From contig JBPOHI010000086.1 of the NCBI GenBank assembly GCA_052035735.1, positions 1 to 64,000 on the forward strand: a stretch of 64,000 nt of DNA. Reading direction: 5' to 3'. Both the position numbers and the translations under genes were made by a program. The notes under the pieces are model-generated. The model did no database searches and had not been told where the DNA came from. It saw only the letters and a list, made by a program, of their open reading frames with translations. Shown in pieces: positions 45,837 through 54,062 of this stretch (its first letter is position 1; each line of letters opens with the position of its first letter). This stretch comes from JAGPDF01 sp052035735 (GTDB taxonomy: Bacteria > Acidobacteriota > Thermoanaerobaculia > Multivoradales > JAGPDF01).

Positions 45837-46187
45837 GAGCGCGCTCCCCGAAAGCCCCTGGACCGTAGCGGGAGCGTCGGCGGCTGTCAAGGCAAAGCCG
45901 GGCGCAGCCCGCTAACTCCCGCTGTCACAGACATTTATGGCTCTCGTAACTTTCCCGTAACGAAGCCGCTGTGGAAAAGGAACAGGGCAGGTGCCGACGA
46001 AGGTCTTCGATTCATCCGAATCGGCGATCGCAAATAACTACAAATACAGCACTTACACAACCTGCACAGTTTCCTGTTCAAAATGCTGCGGAGGCCGAAA
46101 CCAACGCGCTTCCGGCCCCCTCCCACGCCCCTTTTCCACAGGCTTTTCCGCGCTTCCTGCGGAGGACCGCGTGCTAGCGTCCCGGTC
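45837..46187 (+). promoter_or_regulatory. 351-nt leader region upstream of phoB
   Basis: No credible gene is seen here. The region contains a PHO-box-like array (45922-45961), an AT-rich stretch (about 46025-46085) unlike the surrounding GC-rich DNA, a TGTGGAAAA 9-mer (45970-45978), its inverse TTTTCCACA (46132-46140), and a CTTTTCC direct repeat (46131-46137, 46143-46149). A 42-nt segment at 46129-46170 resembles one upstream of the PhoR-like gene. The two 9-mers fit the DnaA-box pattern TTWTNCACA, but two sites do not make an origin. Confidence 0.6.
45922..45961 (+). promoter_or_regulatory. PHO-box-like half-site array upstream of phoB
   Basis: Half-sites CTGTCAC (45922-45928), TCGTAAC (45944-45950) and CCGTAAC (45955-45961) are all in one 11-bp phase; the slot at 45933 is degenerate. 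The PhoB consensus is two 7-mers CTGTCAT/CTGT(A/C)A(C/T) separated by 4 bp, so the last two sites pair as a PHO box. The array lies about 225 nt before the phoB ATG and suggests autoregulation. Confidence 0.55.
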
Positions 46188-46871
46188 ATGGTTGCGAGCC
46201 GGATTCTGGTCGTCGAAGACGAACCCGATATCGCCGAAGTGCTGCAGTTCAACCTCGAGCGCGCCGGCTTCTCGGTCACCGTCGAACGGCGGGGCGACAG
46301 CGCCCTCGAAGCGATTCGCCGGCGGCCCCCCGATCTCGTCGTGCTCGACCTGATGCTGCCGGGGCTCGACGGGCTCGAGCTCGCCCGTCTGCTCAAGCGG
46401 GATCCGGCGACCTCGTCGCTGCCACTGGTGATGCTGACGGCGAAGGGCGAGGAGCTCGACCGCATCGTCGGCCTCGAGCTCGGCGCCGACGACTACATCC
46501 CCAAGCCGTTCAGCCCGCGCGAGGTCGTCCTGCGCATCAAGGCGGTCCTCCGGCGCCATGCCGGTGAGGAGGAGCCCCCGGCGATACTCGAGCTCGGCCG
46601 GATCCGCCTCGATGCCGCAGCGCACCGTGCCGAGGTGAAGGGGGCTGACATCGCCCTCACCGCCACCGAGTTTCGCCTCCTGCGCCTGCTGATGGAGCGC
46701 CCGGGGCGGGTGCAGACCCGCGCCCGCCTGCTGACCGACGTCTGGGGCTACGCCGAGGACGTCGACAGCCGAACCGTCGACACCCATGTGCGGCGCCTGC
46801 GCCACAAGCTCGGACCCGAAGCCGACCGCATCGAGACGGTCATCGGCGTCGGCTACCGGATGCGGGCGTGA
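46188..46871 (+). CDS. phoB: PhoB-like OmpR-family response regulator
   Basis: 227 residues. The receiver domain has the acidic pair in VVEDEPDI, phospho-acceptor D54 in VVLDLMLPGLDG and K in YIPKPFSP. The OmpR-type winged helix includes ALTATEFRLLRLLMERPGRVQTR and VDTHVRRLRHKLGPEADRIETVIGVGYRM. The assignment to PhoB rests on the ALTxTEFRLL type of wing plus neighbours ppk, pit, phoU and a PhoR-like kinase 11 kb downstream. The ATG at 46188 is chosen because it begins right at the receiver domain. Confidence 0.85.
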   Translation: MVASRILVVEDEPDIAEVLQFNLERAGFSVTVERRGDSALEAIRRRPPDLVVLDLMLPGLDGLELARLLKRDPATSSLPLVMLTAKGEELDRIVGLELGADDYIPKPFSPREVVLRIKAVLRRHAGEEEPPAILELGRIRLDAAAHRAEVKGADIALTATEFRLLRLLMERPGRVQTRARLLTDVWGYAEDVDSRTVDTHVRRLRHKLGPEADRIETVIGVGYRMRA

Positions 46872-46898
46872 CCGCAATCGAGACGTGAGGCGCGGCCG

Positions 46899-47405
46899 TT
46901 GAAGCTGCTTCTCCTGCGTCACGCCATCGCCGCCGACCGGGCGACGTTCGCGGCCACCGGCAAAGAGGATCGCCTGCGCCCGCTCACCGATGACGGGCGC
47001 AAGAAGATGCGCAAGATCGCCGAGGCGCTCGCCGGTCTGCTCCCCGGAATCCCGCTCATCGTGACCAGCCCGTGTCTGCGAGCCCTCGAGTCGGCGGAGA
47101 TCCTGGCCCGGGCCTGTCCCGACCGTCCTGCGCTCTCGGAGCTCGCCGATCTCTCGCCCGCCGGTTCGACGGCGGCGCTGCTCAAGTTCCTGCAGACGCA
47201 GAAGTCGCTGCCGCTCGTCGCCTTCGTCGGCCATGAGCCCAACCTCTCGCAGCTCGCCGGCTGGCTGCTCTCCGGCAAGGAGAGGTCGTTCCTCGAGCTG
47301 CGCAAGGGCGGCGCCTGCCTCCTCGAGTTCGGCGGCCGCCTCGCTCCCGGCCACGCGACCCTGCTCTGGCTTCTGACGGCAGCCCAGCTAAGATCGCTGC
47401 GTTGA
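46899..47405 (+). CDS. sixA: Phosphohistidine phosphatase SixA
   Basis: 168-residue histidine phosphatase of the phosphoglycerate-mutase-like superfamily: catalytic RHA near the N-terminus (LLLLRHAIAA, His8), VTSPCLRALESAEIL, and the second histidine in FVGHEPNLSQLAGWLL. Known SixA proteins dephosphorylate histidine on phosphotransfer domains. The TTG start at 46899 is 28 nt after phoB, so it is probably cotranscribed with it. It is followed by a CHAD-domain gene, a pairing that suggests a polyphosphate- or phosphorelay-related role. Confidence 0.9.
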   Translation: MKLLLLRHAIAADRATFAATGKEDRLRPLTDDGRKKMRKIAEALAGLLPGIPLIVTSPCLRALESAEILARACPDRPALSELADLSPAGSTAALLKFLQTQKSLPLVAFVGHEPNLSQLAGWLLSGKERSFLELRKGGACLLEFGGRLAPGHATLLWLLTAAQLRSLR

Positions 47406-47445
47406 CGACGCCCTCCAACGCCCCACCCGCCCGCGCCACGCGACG

Positions 47446-48489
47446 ATGACGATCCCGGCGGATCTGCTGACCCGGCCGGCGGAGGAGGCCGCGCGCCGGC
47501 TGGCGCTGGTGCAGCTCGAACGCGCTTCGGAGGCCCGCACGCAGCTCGTCGAAGGGGATCGCGACGAGGCGTTGCACGACTTCCGGGTGGCTCTGCGCCG
47601 CCTGCGCAGCCTCCTGCGGTCGCATCGAACGAGCTTCGCCGTCGAATTTCCGAAGAAGGAGCTGCGGCGGATCGCCGCGCTGGCGCGCGACACCAACCCC
47701 GGGCGGGATGCCGAAGTGCAGCTCGCCTGGCTCGTCACCCTGAGCGACGAGCTCAAGCCTGCAGAGCGCGCCGGTCACCGCGTGCTCCTGCGCGAGCTCG
47801 AGCAGCGGCGCGACGAAAGCTACCGCAAGGTCGAGCGCGAGATCGTCCGCGACTTCGCGGGCCTGGCCGAAAGCCTCGGAGCGCGTCTCGCGGCCTATCG
47901 GATCGCCATCGATCTGGAGCGCCCGGCGCACCCGCCGAGCTTTGCCGCCGCGACCCGCGAGGCGCTCGACAAGGGCGCCGCAGAACTGTTCGCGAAGCTC
48001 GCCGCGATCCACACCGCCGCCGACGAGAGCGAAGGCCACGAAGCTCGGATCGCGGCCAAGCGGCTGCGCTACCTCGCCGAGCCGGTCTCGCCATGGATCG
48101 TGGCGGCCGAGCGCCCGATCGCCCTGCTCAAGCAGCTGCAGGACCTGCTGGGCGAATTGCACGATGGGCAGCTGCTCGCCGCCCAGGTCGGCCAGGCCCT
48201 CGCCGACTTCGAATCGCAGCGCGCCCAGCGGCTCATCGCGGCGACCCTCGAAGCTTCGGGAAGCGCGGCCGGCGCGGCGGCGCCCGCGCGACGGCGGGAA
48301 CGGGCCGGCCTGATCGCCGTCGCCCGGCGGCTCGGCGCGCGCCGCAACGAGCTCTTCGCCTCGCTCGAGCGCGAGTGGCTCGGCGAGAACGCCGCGGCCC
48401 GAAGCGCCCTCGTCGCGTCGCTTGCCGAGCTCGACCGGAGTCTCGCCTCGCCGCCCCGTCGGCGGCCACCCAGCGCGAAGAAGCGCTAG
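47446..48489 (+). CDS. CHAD domain-containing protein (polyphosphate-binding)
   Basis: 347 residues consisting largely of a CHAD domain: helical repeats with conserved histidine/arginine-rich motifs DEALHDFRVALRRLRSLLRSHR (about 40-61) and ARIAAKRLRYLAEPV. CHAD domains bind inorganic polyphosphate through these basic helices. No CYTH triphosphate-tunnel domain is fused. It lies between sixA and the convergent ppk, with which it shares a CTAG stop palindrome. The physical link with ppk makes a polyphosphate-associated role likely. Confidence 0.92.
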   Translation: MTIPADLLTRPAEEAARRLALVQLERASEARTQLVEGDRDEALHDFRVALRRLRSLLRSHRTSFAVEFPKKELRRIAALARDTNPGRDAEVQLAWLVTLSDELKPAERAGHRVLLRELEQRRDESYRKVEREIVRDFAGLAESLGARLAAYRIAIDLERPAHPPSFAAATREALDKGAAELFAKLAAIHTAADESEGHEARIAAKRLRYLAEPVSPWIVAAERPIALLKQLQDLLGELHDGQLLAAQVGQALADFESQRAQRLIAATLEASGSAAGAAAPARRRERAGLIAVARRLGARRNELFASLEREWLGENAAARSALVASLAELDRSLASPPRRRPPSAKKR

Positions 48490-50609
48490 CCTGACCGGCG
48501 ACGCCGGGCGTTCTCCATGAAGATCGCCTGGCTGTTGCGTACCGGTTCCTCGGGCGCGGGTCGCACCCGCTGCCAGCTCCCATCCGCCTCGAGGATCCAC
48601 GCCTTTCGATTGTCCGCGAGCTGCACGTCGAGGATCGCCTGCAGGTCGGCGCGCAGATCCGGCGACTCGACCGGCACCATCGTCTCCACCCGGTAGTCGA
48701 GATTGCGCGACATCCAGTCGGCGGAGGCGATGTAGTACTCGTCCTCGCCGGCGTTGGCGAAGTGAAAGATGCGCGCGTGCTCGAGGAATCTGCCGACGAT
48801 CGAGCGCACGCGGATCGTCTCGCTCATGCCGGCGACTCCGGGTCGCAGGCGGCAGACGCCGCGGACGATGAGGTCGATCTCGACGCCGGCGCGCGAAGCG
48901 TCGTAGAGCGCCCGCACGATCTCGGGGTCTTCGAGCGAGTTCATCTTGGCGACGATTCGCCCGTGTCCGCCAGCGCGCTGGTGTTCGGCTTCGCGCGCCA
49001 CGAGCGCCAGCACCCGCTTGCGCATGTTCATCGGCGCGACGACGAGCTTCTCGAAGCGCTGGTCCCCGATATGCCCTGAGGTCAGCAGATTGAACAGCTG
49101 GGCCGTGTCGGCGCCGAGCACCGGGTCGCAGCTGAACAGGCCGATATCGGTATAGAGCTCGGCGGTGTCGGTGTTGTAGTTGCCGGTGGCGAGATGGACG
49201 TAGGTGCGGACGCCGCCCCCCTCCTGACGAACGACCAGCGAGACCTTGGCGTGGGTCTTGTACCCCAGCACGCCGTAGGCGACGTGCGCCCCGGCGCCTT
49301 CGAGCGCCTCCGCCCATTCGATGTTGCGCGCCTCGTCGAAGCTCGCCTTGAGCTCCACCAGCACCGCGACCTGCTTGCCGCGCTCGGCGGCCTCGATGAG
49401 CGCCTGCACGACGGGCGAGTTGCGGGAGGTCCGATAGAGGGTCTGTTTGATCGCCAGCACCGCCGGGTCTTCCGCCGCAACGCGCAGAAAGCGCTCGACC
49501 GAGCTCGAGAAGGCGTCGTAGGGGTGGTGCACCAGCAGGTCTCCGCCGCGGATCACCTTGAAGAGATCGACCTCCCGCGCCTCGCCCGAAGGTTCGAGTC
49601 GCGGATGGGGCTGCGGCTTCCACTTCGGCACCTGCAGCGCCGGCAGCGGTAACGCCGCGAGCTGAAAGAGGTCGCGCGCGGCGAGCGGCGGCCGCACCTC
49701 GTACACGTCTTCCGGCCCGACGACCAGCTCGTCGGCGAGCAGGGAGCGCATCCACTCCGGCATCTCGGGCACGACCTCGAGGCGGACCACTGAGGCGAAG
49801 CGACGCGCGCGCAGGTCCTCCTGCACCGACTCGAGGAGATCCTCGGCCTGCTCCTCGTGCTTCGCGACGTCGGCCGCACGGGTGACCCTGAAGGGATACG
49901 ACTCGAGCAGCTCCATTCCCGGAAAGAGCCGTTCGAGGAACTCGGCGATGACCACTTCGAGCGGCACGAAGCGCAGCGACTCCGGCAGCTGGATCCAGCG
50001 CGGCAGGGACGGCGGCACCTTGAGGCGCGCGAAGCGGATCTCGGCGCTCGAAGGCGAGCGCAGGGCCACGGCGAGCGACAGCGAGAGATTGGAGATGAAC
50101 GGAAACGGGTGCGAGGTGTCCAGCCCCAGGGGGGTGAGGATCGGAAAGACGTTGTGCGAGAAGAACCGCTCGAGATAGGACCGCTCGGCGGGCAGAAGGT
50201 CACGGAATCCGACCAACTCGACGCCGTGCCGGGCGAGCTCCGGCAGGACGCTCTCGAGCAGCAGGGAGCGCTGCCGGCGTTGCCGCGGCCGGACCCAGGC
50301 GCCGATCTCGGCGAGTTGCTGGGCAGGCGTGCGGCCGTCGGGCGACATCCCCTGCGGCCGGCTCTGCTGCTGCAGCTTCAGTCCACCGACGCGCTTCATG
50401 AAGAACTCGTCGAGGTTGCCGCCGAAGATGGCGAGGAACTTGAGCCGCTCGAGCAGCGGCACGCCCGGATCTTCCGCCTCGGCCAGGACCCTGCCGTTGA
50501 ACTCGAGCCAGGAAAGCTCGCGGTTGAGGAACGGAGAGGCTTCCTCAGCGGACAGTCCCGGCTGACCGCCGCCGGTTTCCAACTCGTTCTGGCTGGTCGT
50601 TTCCGTCAT
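48486..50609 (-). CDS. ppk: Polyphosphate kinase 1
   Basis: Polymerises the gamma phosphate of ATP into inorganic polyphosphate. 707 residues from the ATG at 50609 (GAGGGAT ribosome-binding site). The N-terminal domain starts SPFLNRELSWLEFNGRVLAEAED. The central and C-terminal domains carry LKASFDEARNIEWAEALE, the autophosphorylated histidine H472 in YVHLATGNYNTDTAELYTDIGLF, RFEKLVVAPMNMRKRVLALV, MNSLEDPEIVRALYDASRAGVEIDLIVRGVC and HARIFHFANAGEDEYYIASADWMSRNLDYRVE. A PHO-box-like element lies 77-94 nt upstream of the start. Confidence 0.97.
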   Translation of the reverse strand: MTETTSQNELETGGGQPGLSAEEASPFLNRELSWLEFNGRVLAEAEDPGVPLLERLKFLAIFGGNLDEFFMKRVGGLKLQQQSRPQGMSPDGRTPAQQLAEIGAWVRPRQRRQRSLLLESVLPELARHGVELVGFRDLLPAERSYLERFFSHNVFPILTPLGLDTSHPFPFISNLSLSLAVALRSPSSAEIRFARLKVPPSLPRWIQLPESLRFVPLEVVIAEFLERLFPGMELLESYPFRVTRAADVAKHEEQAEDLLESVQEDLRARRFASVVRLEVVPEMPEWMRSLLADELVVGPEDVYEVRPPLAARDLFQLAALPLPALQVPKWKPQPHPRLEPSGEAREVDLFKVIRGGDLLVHHPYDAFSSSVERFLRVAAEDPAVLAIKQTLYRTSRNSPVVQALIEAAERGKQVAVLVELKASFDEARNIEWAEALEGAGAHVAYGVLGYKTHAKVSLVVRQEGGGVRTYVHLATGNYNTDTAELYTDIGLFSCDPVLGADTAQLFNLLTSGHIGDQRFEKLVVAPMNMRKRVLALVAREAEHQRAGGHGRIVAKMNSLEDPEIVRALYDASRAGVEIDLIVRGVCRLRPGVAGMSETIRVRSIVGRFLEHARIFHFANAGEDEYYIASADWMSRNLDYRVETMVPVESPDLRADLQAILDVQLADNRKAWILEADGSWQRVRPAPEEPVRNSQAIFMENARRRRSG

Positions 50610-50685
50610 GAATCCCTCGTTCCGCTGGACCCTGGCGCGAGCCGAACCCGGCACCAAGCGCAGCGCAGGAGTCTACCCTCGAGGC

Positions 50686-50703
50686 GTGACACTGGCGTGA
50701 CGA
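50686..50703 (-). promoter_or_regulatory. PHO-box-like element upstream of ppk
   Basis: Read in the direction of ppk: TCGTCAC, GCCA, GTGTCAC. These are two half-sites 11 bp apart that match the CTGTCAC half-site at 5 and 6 of 7 bases. It lies 77-94 nt upstream of the ppk ATG in the 207-nt divergent region shared with the PHP-glycosyltransferase gene. Confidence 0.5.
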
Positions 50704-50730
50704 ACCGCCGGCGCGCGCGGGCGGCGCGCG

Positions 50731-50763
50731 GGCGTGACCTGTGCGCCGCCCGGCGGTCACGCC
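50731..50763. repeat. Inverted repeat in the ppk / glycosyltransferase intergenic region
   Basis: Perfect 9-bp inverted repeat GGCGTGACC (50731-50739) and GGTCACGCC (50755-50763) with a 15-nt spacer. The arms contain GTGAC/GTCAC, the same core as the PHO half-sites, but not in the 11-bp phase. No T-tract follows on either strand, so it is not a terminator; it may be an operator or a leader hairpin. Confidence 0.5.
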
Positions 50764-50816
50764 AGCGCCCCACCCGGCGCCTACCATCTGCTCGCATCGG
50801 GGAGGAGATCGCCAAC

Positions 50817-53267
50817 ATGTTCACACGCTGCGATGTGCACGTTCATAGCCGGCATTCCGACCGCCCGAGCGAGTGGTATCTCGACCGCATCGGCGCGCCG
50901 GAGAGCTTCACCGAACCCCTCGAGGTCTATCGCCTGGCAAAGGCCCGTGGCATGGACTTCGTCACCATCTCCGACCACGACTCGGTCGCCGGGTCTCTCG
51001 ACATCGCTCACCTGCCCGGGACCTTCCTGTCGAGTGAGGAAACGGTGACCTTTCCCGAGGATGGCTGCGACTTGCACATTCTGGTCCTCGGCGTCACCGA
51101 GACGCAGCACCGCGAGCTGCAGCGCCTGAAGCGCAACCTCTACGAGTTCCGCGCCTTCGCACGCGCCGAAGGCATCGTGCACGCCGTGGCGCATCCGCTG
51201 TTTCGTGTCAACGATCGCCTGACGCTCGAACATCTCGAAAAGATCCTCTTACTCTTCCGGCTGTTCGAGGGCGTGAACGGCACGCGCGATCCGCGCGCCA
51301 CGCGGCTCTTCGATGCGGTGCTCGCCGGGCTGAGCGTCGAACAACTGGGCGACCTGGCCGAGCGCCATCGGCTACCGGTGGACATCGACCCCGCGGAGCC
51401 ACCGCGCTTCGCGACGACGGGGGGCAGCGACGACCACGGCGGGATCTACGTCGCCACCACCTGGACGGAGTGTCCCGCCGCGAGCTCGGTCGAGGAGTTC
51501 CTCGCCCATCTGGGCGAGGGGCGGTGCCGCCCGGGCGGCGAAGCCGGTTCCTCGCTCAAGCTCGCGCGCAGCTTCCAGACGCTCGCTCACGACTACTATC
51601 GGGCCAAGGTCCTGGGCGGTTCTCGCTGGAAGAACGATCCCCTGGCCGATCTCCTGCGCCGCATCGCGAGCGGCGAGCTCGACCCGGCGAACCCGGAGGG
51701 CTCGCCGGTGGGTCGCACGGTGCGGAAGTTCCTTTCCTTCGCGCCCCCCGCGCAACTTTTCCGGCCGGACCTTCTCGTTCGCCCGGACCAGGCCCCTGGG
51801 GCCGACACCGCATCGGCGCGCGAGGCCGAACGCCGCACTTTCGAGTCGGCCTGCCGGCTCGGGCAACGTGCGGCAGCGAGGACGCTCGAATCGGTCGTCT
51901 CGGAGCTCGAGCGCGGCGACATCCTGAGCGCGCTGCCGGCGATCTCCGATCTCGCCCCGGTGGTGGTCGCGCTCTCACCCTACATCGCCGCCTTCCGCTT
52001 CCAGCACAAGGACGAGCCGCTGCACCGCGCCGTGGCGCGACGCTTCCCGGGAGCCTCCCGCCTCGAGGCGAAGAGCCCGCGGCTCGCCTGGGCGACCGAC
52101 ACCCTCAACGACGTCAACGGCGTCTCGCGCACGGTGACCAGCGCGGCGGCGCTCGCCCGCCGGCGCGCGCTGCCGCTCACCGTGCTCACCAGCGACAGCC
52201 GGCGGACGGCAGCCGATTTCGATTGCGAGAACTTCGCTCCGATCTGGGAGACGCCGGTACCGCGCTACGAGGAGCTCACGCTCCGCGTCCCGCCGGCGGT
52301 CGAGCTGATCGAGCACTGCGAGCGCGAGAACTACGGCCGCATCCTGATCTCGACGCCGGGCCCGGTCGGACTGGCGGCGCTCGCCGCCGCCAAACTCCTC
52401 GGTGTACCGGTCGCCGGCATCTACCACACCGACTTCCCGCGCTACGTCGCCGCTCTCGGCGGCGAGGGGCGCCTCGAGGACCTCGCCAGGTCTTACGTTC
52501 GCTGGTTCTATCGCCAGATGGACGAAGTCCTGGTCTCGGGGACCGTCTACGCCGAGGAGCTCGCCCGGATGGGCATCGACCGCTCCCGCCTGCGCGACCT
52601 GCCGCGCGGCGTCGATATCGAGCTCTTCGCTCCCGGGCGGCGGCAACCGGACTTCTTCGCGCGCTGGGGCCTAGCGCCCGGACGGGTGCTGCTTTACGCC
52701 GGGCGTCTGAGCCGCGAGAAGAACCTCGAGGCGCTCTTCGAGGCCTTCGAAACGTTGCGCAACCGCGGCGTCGCCGCGAACCTGGCGCTGGTCGGCGACG
52801 GCCCGGAGCGGCGGGCGCTCGAAATGCGCTGGAACGCGCCCGGTGTTGCCTTCACCGGCTACCTGGCCGGCGAGGAGCTCGCCACGGCGTACGCCTCCGC
52901 TGACCTCTTCGTCTTCCCGAGTCGCACCGACACGTTCGGCAACGCTGTGCTCGAGGCGATGGCCTCGGGAGTCACGCCAGTGGTGGCGAGCGAGGGCGGG
53001 CCCGCGGAACAGATCTGCCACGGTGAGACCGGACTGATCGTCGACCTCGACCGCCGCGAAGCGCTCGCCGACGCGATTCAGGCGCTTCTCGGTGCCGACG
53101 ACCTCCGCCGCCGCATCGCTGGCGCGGCGCGCGCCAGCGCGACTTCCCGCAGCTGGGATCGACTCCTCGGCGCCCTCTTCCCCCACTTGCCGGCGAGCGC
53201 GCCGCCCGGCGTGACGACGGCAGCCTCCGCGCTCGAGAGCGAGGAGGCCGTCGCGGCCATCGGCTGA
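50817..53267 (+). CDS. PHP-domain / glycosyltransferase family 4 fusion protein
   Basis: 816 residues. The N-terminal PHP metallophosphoesterase domain has CDVHVHSRHSDRP (H8, H10), FVTISDHDSVAGS (D53-H54) and later HPLFRVND and GGSDDHGG. A helical spacer (about 255-415) leads to a GT-B glycosyltransferase: RLAWATDTLNDVNGVSRTV (about 425), GVPVAGIYHTDFPRYVA, RGVDIELFAPGR, LLYAGRLSREKNLEALFEAF and the EX7E-type region VFPSRTDTFGNAVLEAMASG (about 700). GT4 members of this type make glycolipids or mannosylated lipids. Divergent from ppk inside a Pho island, it may remodel lipids when phosphate is short; this is an inference. GGGGAGGAG precedes the ATG. Confidence 0.88.
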   Translation: MFTRCDVHVHSRHSDRPSEWYLDRIGAPESFTEPLEVYRLAKARGMDFVTISDHDSVAGSLDIAHLPGTFLSSEETVTFPEDGCDLHILVLGVTETQHRELQRLKRNLYEFRAFARAEGIVHAVAHPLFRVNDRLTLEHLEKILLLFRLFEGVNGTRDPRATRLFDAVLAGLSVEQLGDLAERHRLPVDIDPAEPPRFATTGGSDDHGGIYVATTWTECPAASSVEEFLAHLGEGRCRPGGEAGSSLKLARSFQTLAHDYYRAKVLGGSRWKNDPLADLLRRIASGELDPANPEGSPVGRTVRKFLSFAPPAQLFRPDLLVRPDQAPGADTASAREAERRTFESACRLGQRAAARTLESVVSELERGDILSALPAISDLAPVVVALSPYIAAFRFQHKDEPLHRAVARRFPGASRLEAKSPRLAWATDTLNDVNGVSRTVTSAAALARRRALPLTVLTSDSRRTAADFDCENFAPIWETPVPRYEELTLRVPPAVELIEHCERENYGRILISTPGPVGLAALAAAKLLGVPVAGIYHTDFPRYVAALGGEGRLEDLARSYVRWFYRQMDEVLVSGTVYAEELARMGIDRSRLRDLPRGVDIELFAPGRRQPDFFARWGLAPGRVLLYAGRLSREKNLEALFEAFETLRNRGVAANLALVGDGPERRALEMRWNAPGVAFTGYLAGEELATAYASADLFVFPSRTDTFGNAVLEAMASGVTPVVASEGGPAEQICHGETGLIVDLDRREALADAIQALLGADDLRRRIAGAARASATSRSWDRLLGALFPHLPASAPPGVTTAASALESEEAVAAIG

Positions 53268-53299
53268 CCAGCGGCCTCGCGGGCAGAGTGTCCCACGAT

Positions 53300-53317
53300 G
53301 TGACAAACGTGTGACAG
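53300..53317 (-). promoter_or_regulatory. PHO-box-like element upstream of the DUF47-pit operon (inverted)
   Basis: On the minus strand CTGTCAC, ACGT, TTGTCAC: two near-perfect PhoB half-sites 11 bp apart. It lies 73-90 nt before the DUF47 gene start but is oriented against that gene, unlike the other PHO-like boxes here, so control of DUF47-pit is plausible rather than certain. Confidence 0.5.
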
Positions 53318-53389
53318 CGAATGGTAGGCTTCGGTCCCGTTGCAGGCTGGATCGTCGACCGAAACCTCTCCACTCCGCCCGAGGGCCGC

Positions 53390-54043
53390 ATGAAACTCGA
53401 CTCGATCATCAAGAGGTTCCTGCCTCGTGAGGAGCGCTTTCAAGAGTTGCTCCTCAAGGACACGCAGAATCTGACCCGCTCGGCCGAGCTCTTCCTGGCC
53501 ATCGCTCGCAGCACCAAGCTCGAGGATCGCCGAATCAAGCTGGTCGAGCTCAAGGCGCTCGAGCACGAGGGGGACGAGATCACCCGCCAGGTCTTCGAGG
53601 CGCTGAACCGATCCTTCATCACCCCGCTCGATCGCGAGGACATCCGCTCGATCGCCGTCGACCTCGACGACATCCTGGACTACCTCGAGGGCATCGCCCG
53701 CTACCTGGTCATTTTTCAGATCGACGAGGCGCCGGAGCCGCTCACCCGCTTCGCCGAAATCCTGCTCGAGATGGTCGGTCAGATCGACGCCGTGACTCGC
53801 GACATCTGGGATCTGGGCAACGAGGCGCGCGTGCGCGACAAGCTGGTGCGGATCTCGGAGCTCGAAAACCAGGGTGACGACCTCTTCCTCACCGTCATCG
53901 CCGACCTGTTCCGCGCCGACAGCGGCAGGAACGCCATGGACACGATGAAGTGGAAGGAGATCTACCAGAACCTCGAGGATGCCTGCGACTCCTGCAAGGA
54001 CTTCACCCACATCATCGGCAACGTGGTGATCAAGAACGCCTGA
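53390..54043 (+). CDS. DUF47/PhoU-like protein associated with Pit
   Basis: 217 residues, all helical: FLPREERFQELLLKDTQNLTRSAELFL, KALEHEGDEITRQVFEALNRSFITPLDREDI, DDILDYLEGIARYLVIF, and CDSCKDFTHIIGNVVIKNA at the end. DUF47 proteins are PhoU relatives normally encoded next to Pit transporters and thought to control them. Repeated E-x4-D metal-binding motifs (EHEGDEI, ENQGDDL) resemble those of PhoU. The gene starts at 53390 after GAGGG and is 19 nt before pit. Confidence 0.92.
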   Translation: MKLDSIIKRFLPREERFQELLLKDTQNLTRSAELFLAIARSTKLEDRRIKLVELKALEHEGDEITRQVFEALNRSFITPLDREDIRSIAVDLDDILDYLEGIARYLVIFQIDEAPEPLTRFAEILLEMVGQIDAVTRDIWDLGNEARVRDKLVRISELENQGDDLFLTVIADLFRADSGRNAMDTMKWKEIYQNLEDACDSCKDFTHIIGNVVIKNA

Positions 54044-54062
54044 GCCGGCCGACCTCTCCGAA

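Noticed and set aside
45970..46140. Possible replication origin, because of two TTTTCCACA-type DnaA-like 9-mers in an AT-rich leader
   Set aside because: Only two sites in opposite orientation, no dnaA, dnaN or gyrB nearby, and a similar 9-mer occurs in the phoR leader, so a regulatory role is more likely.
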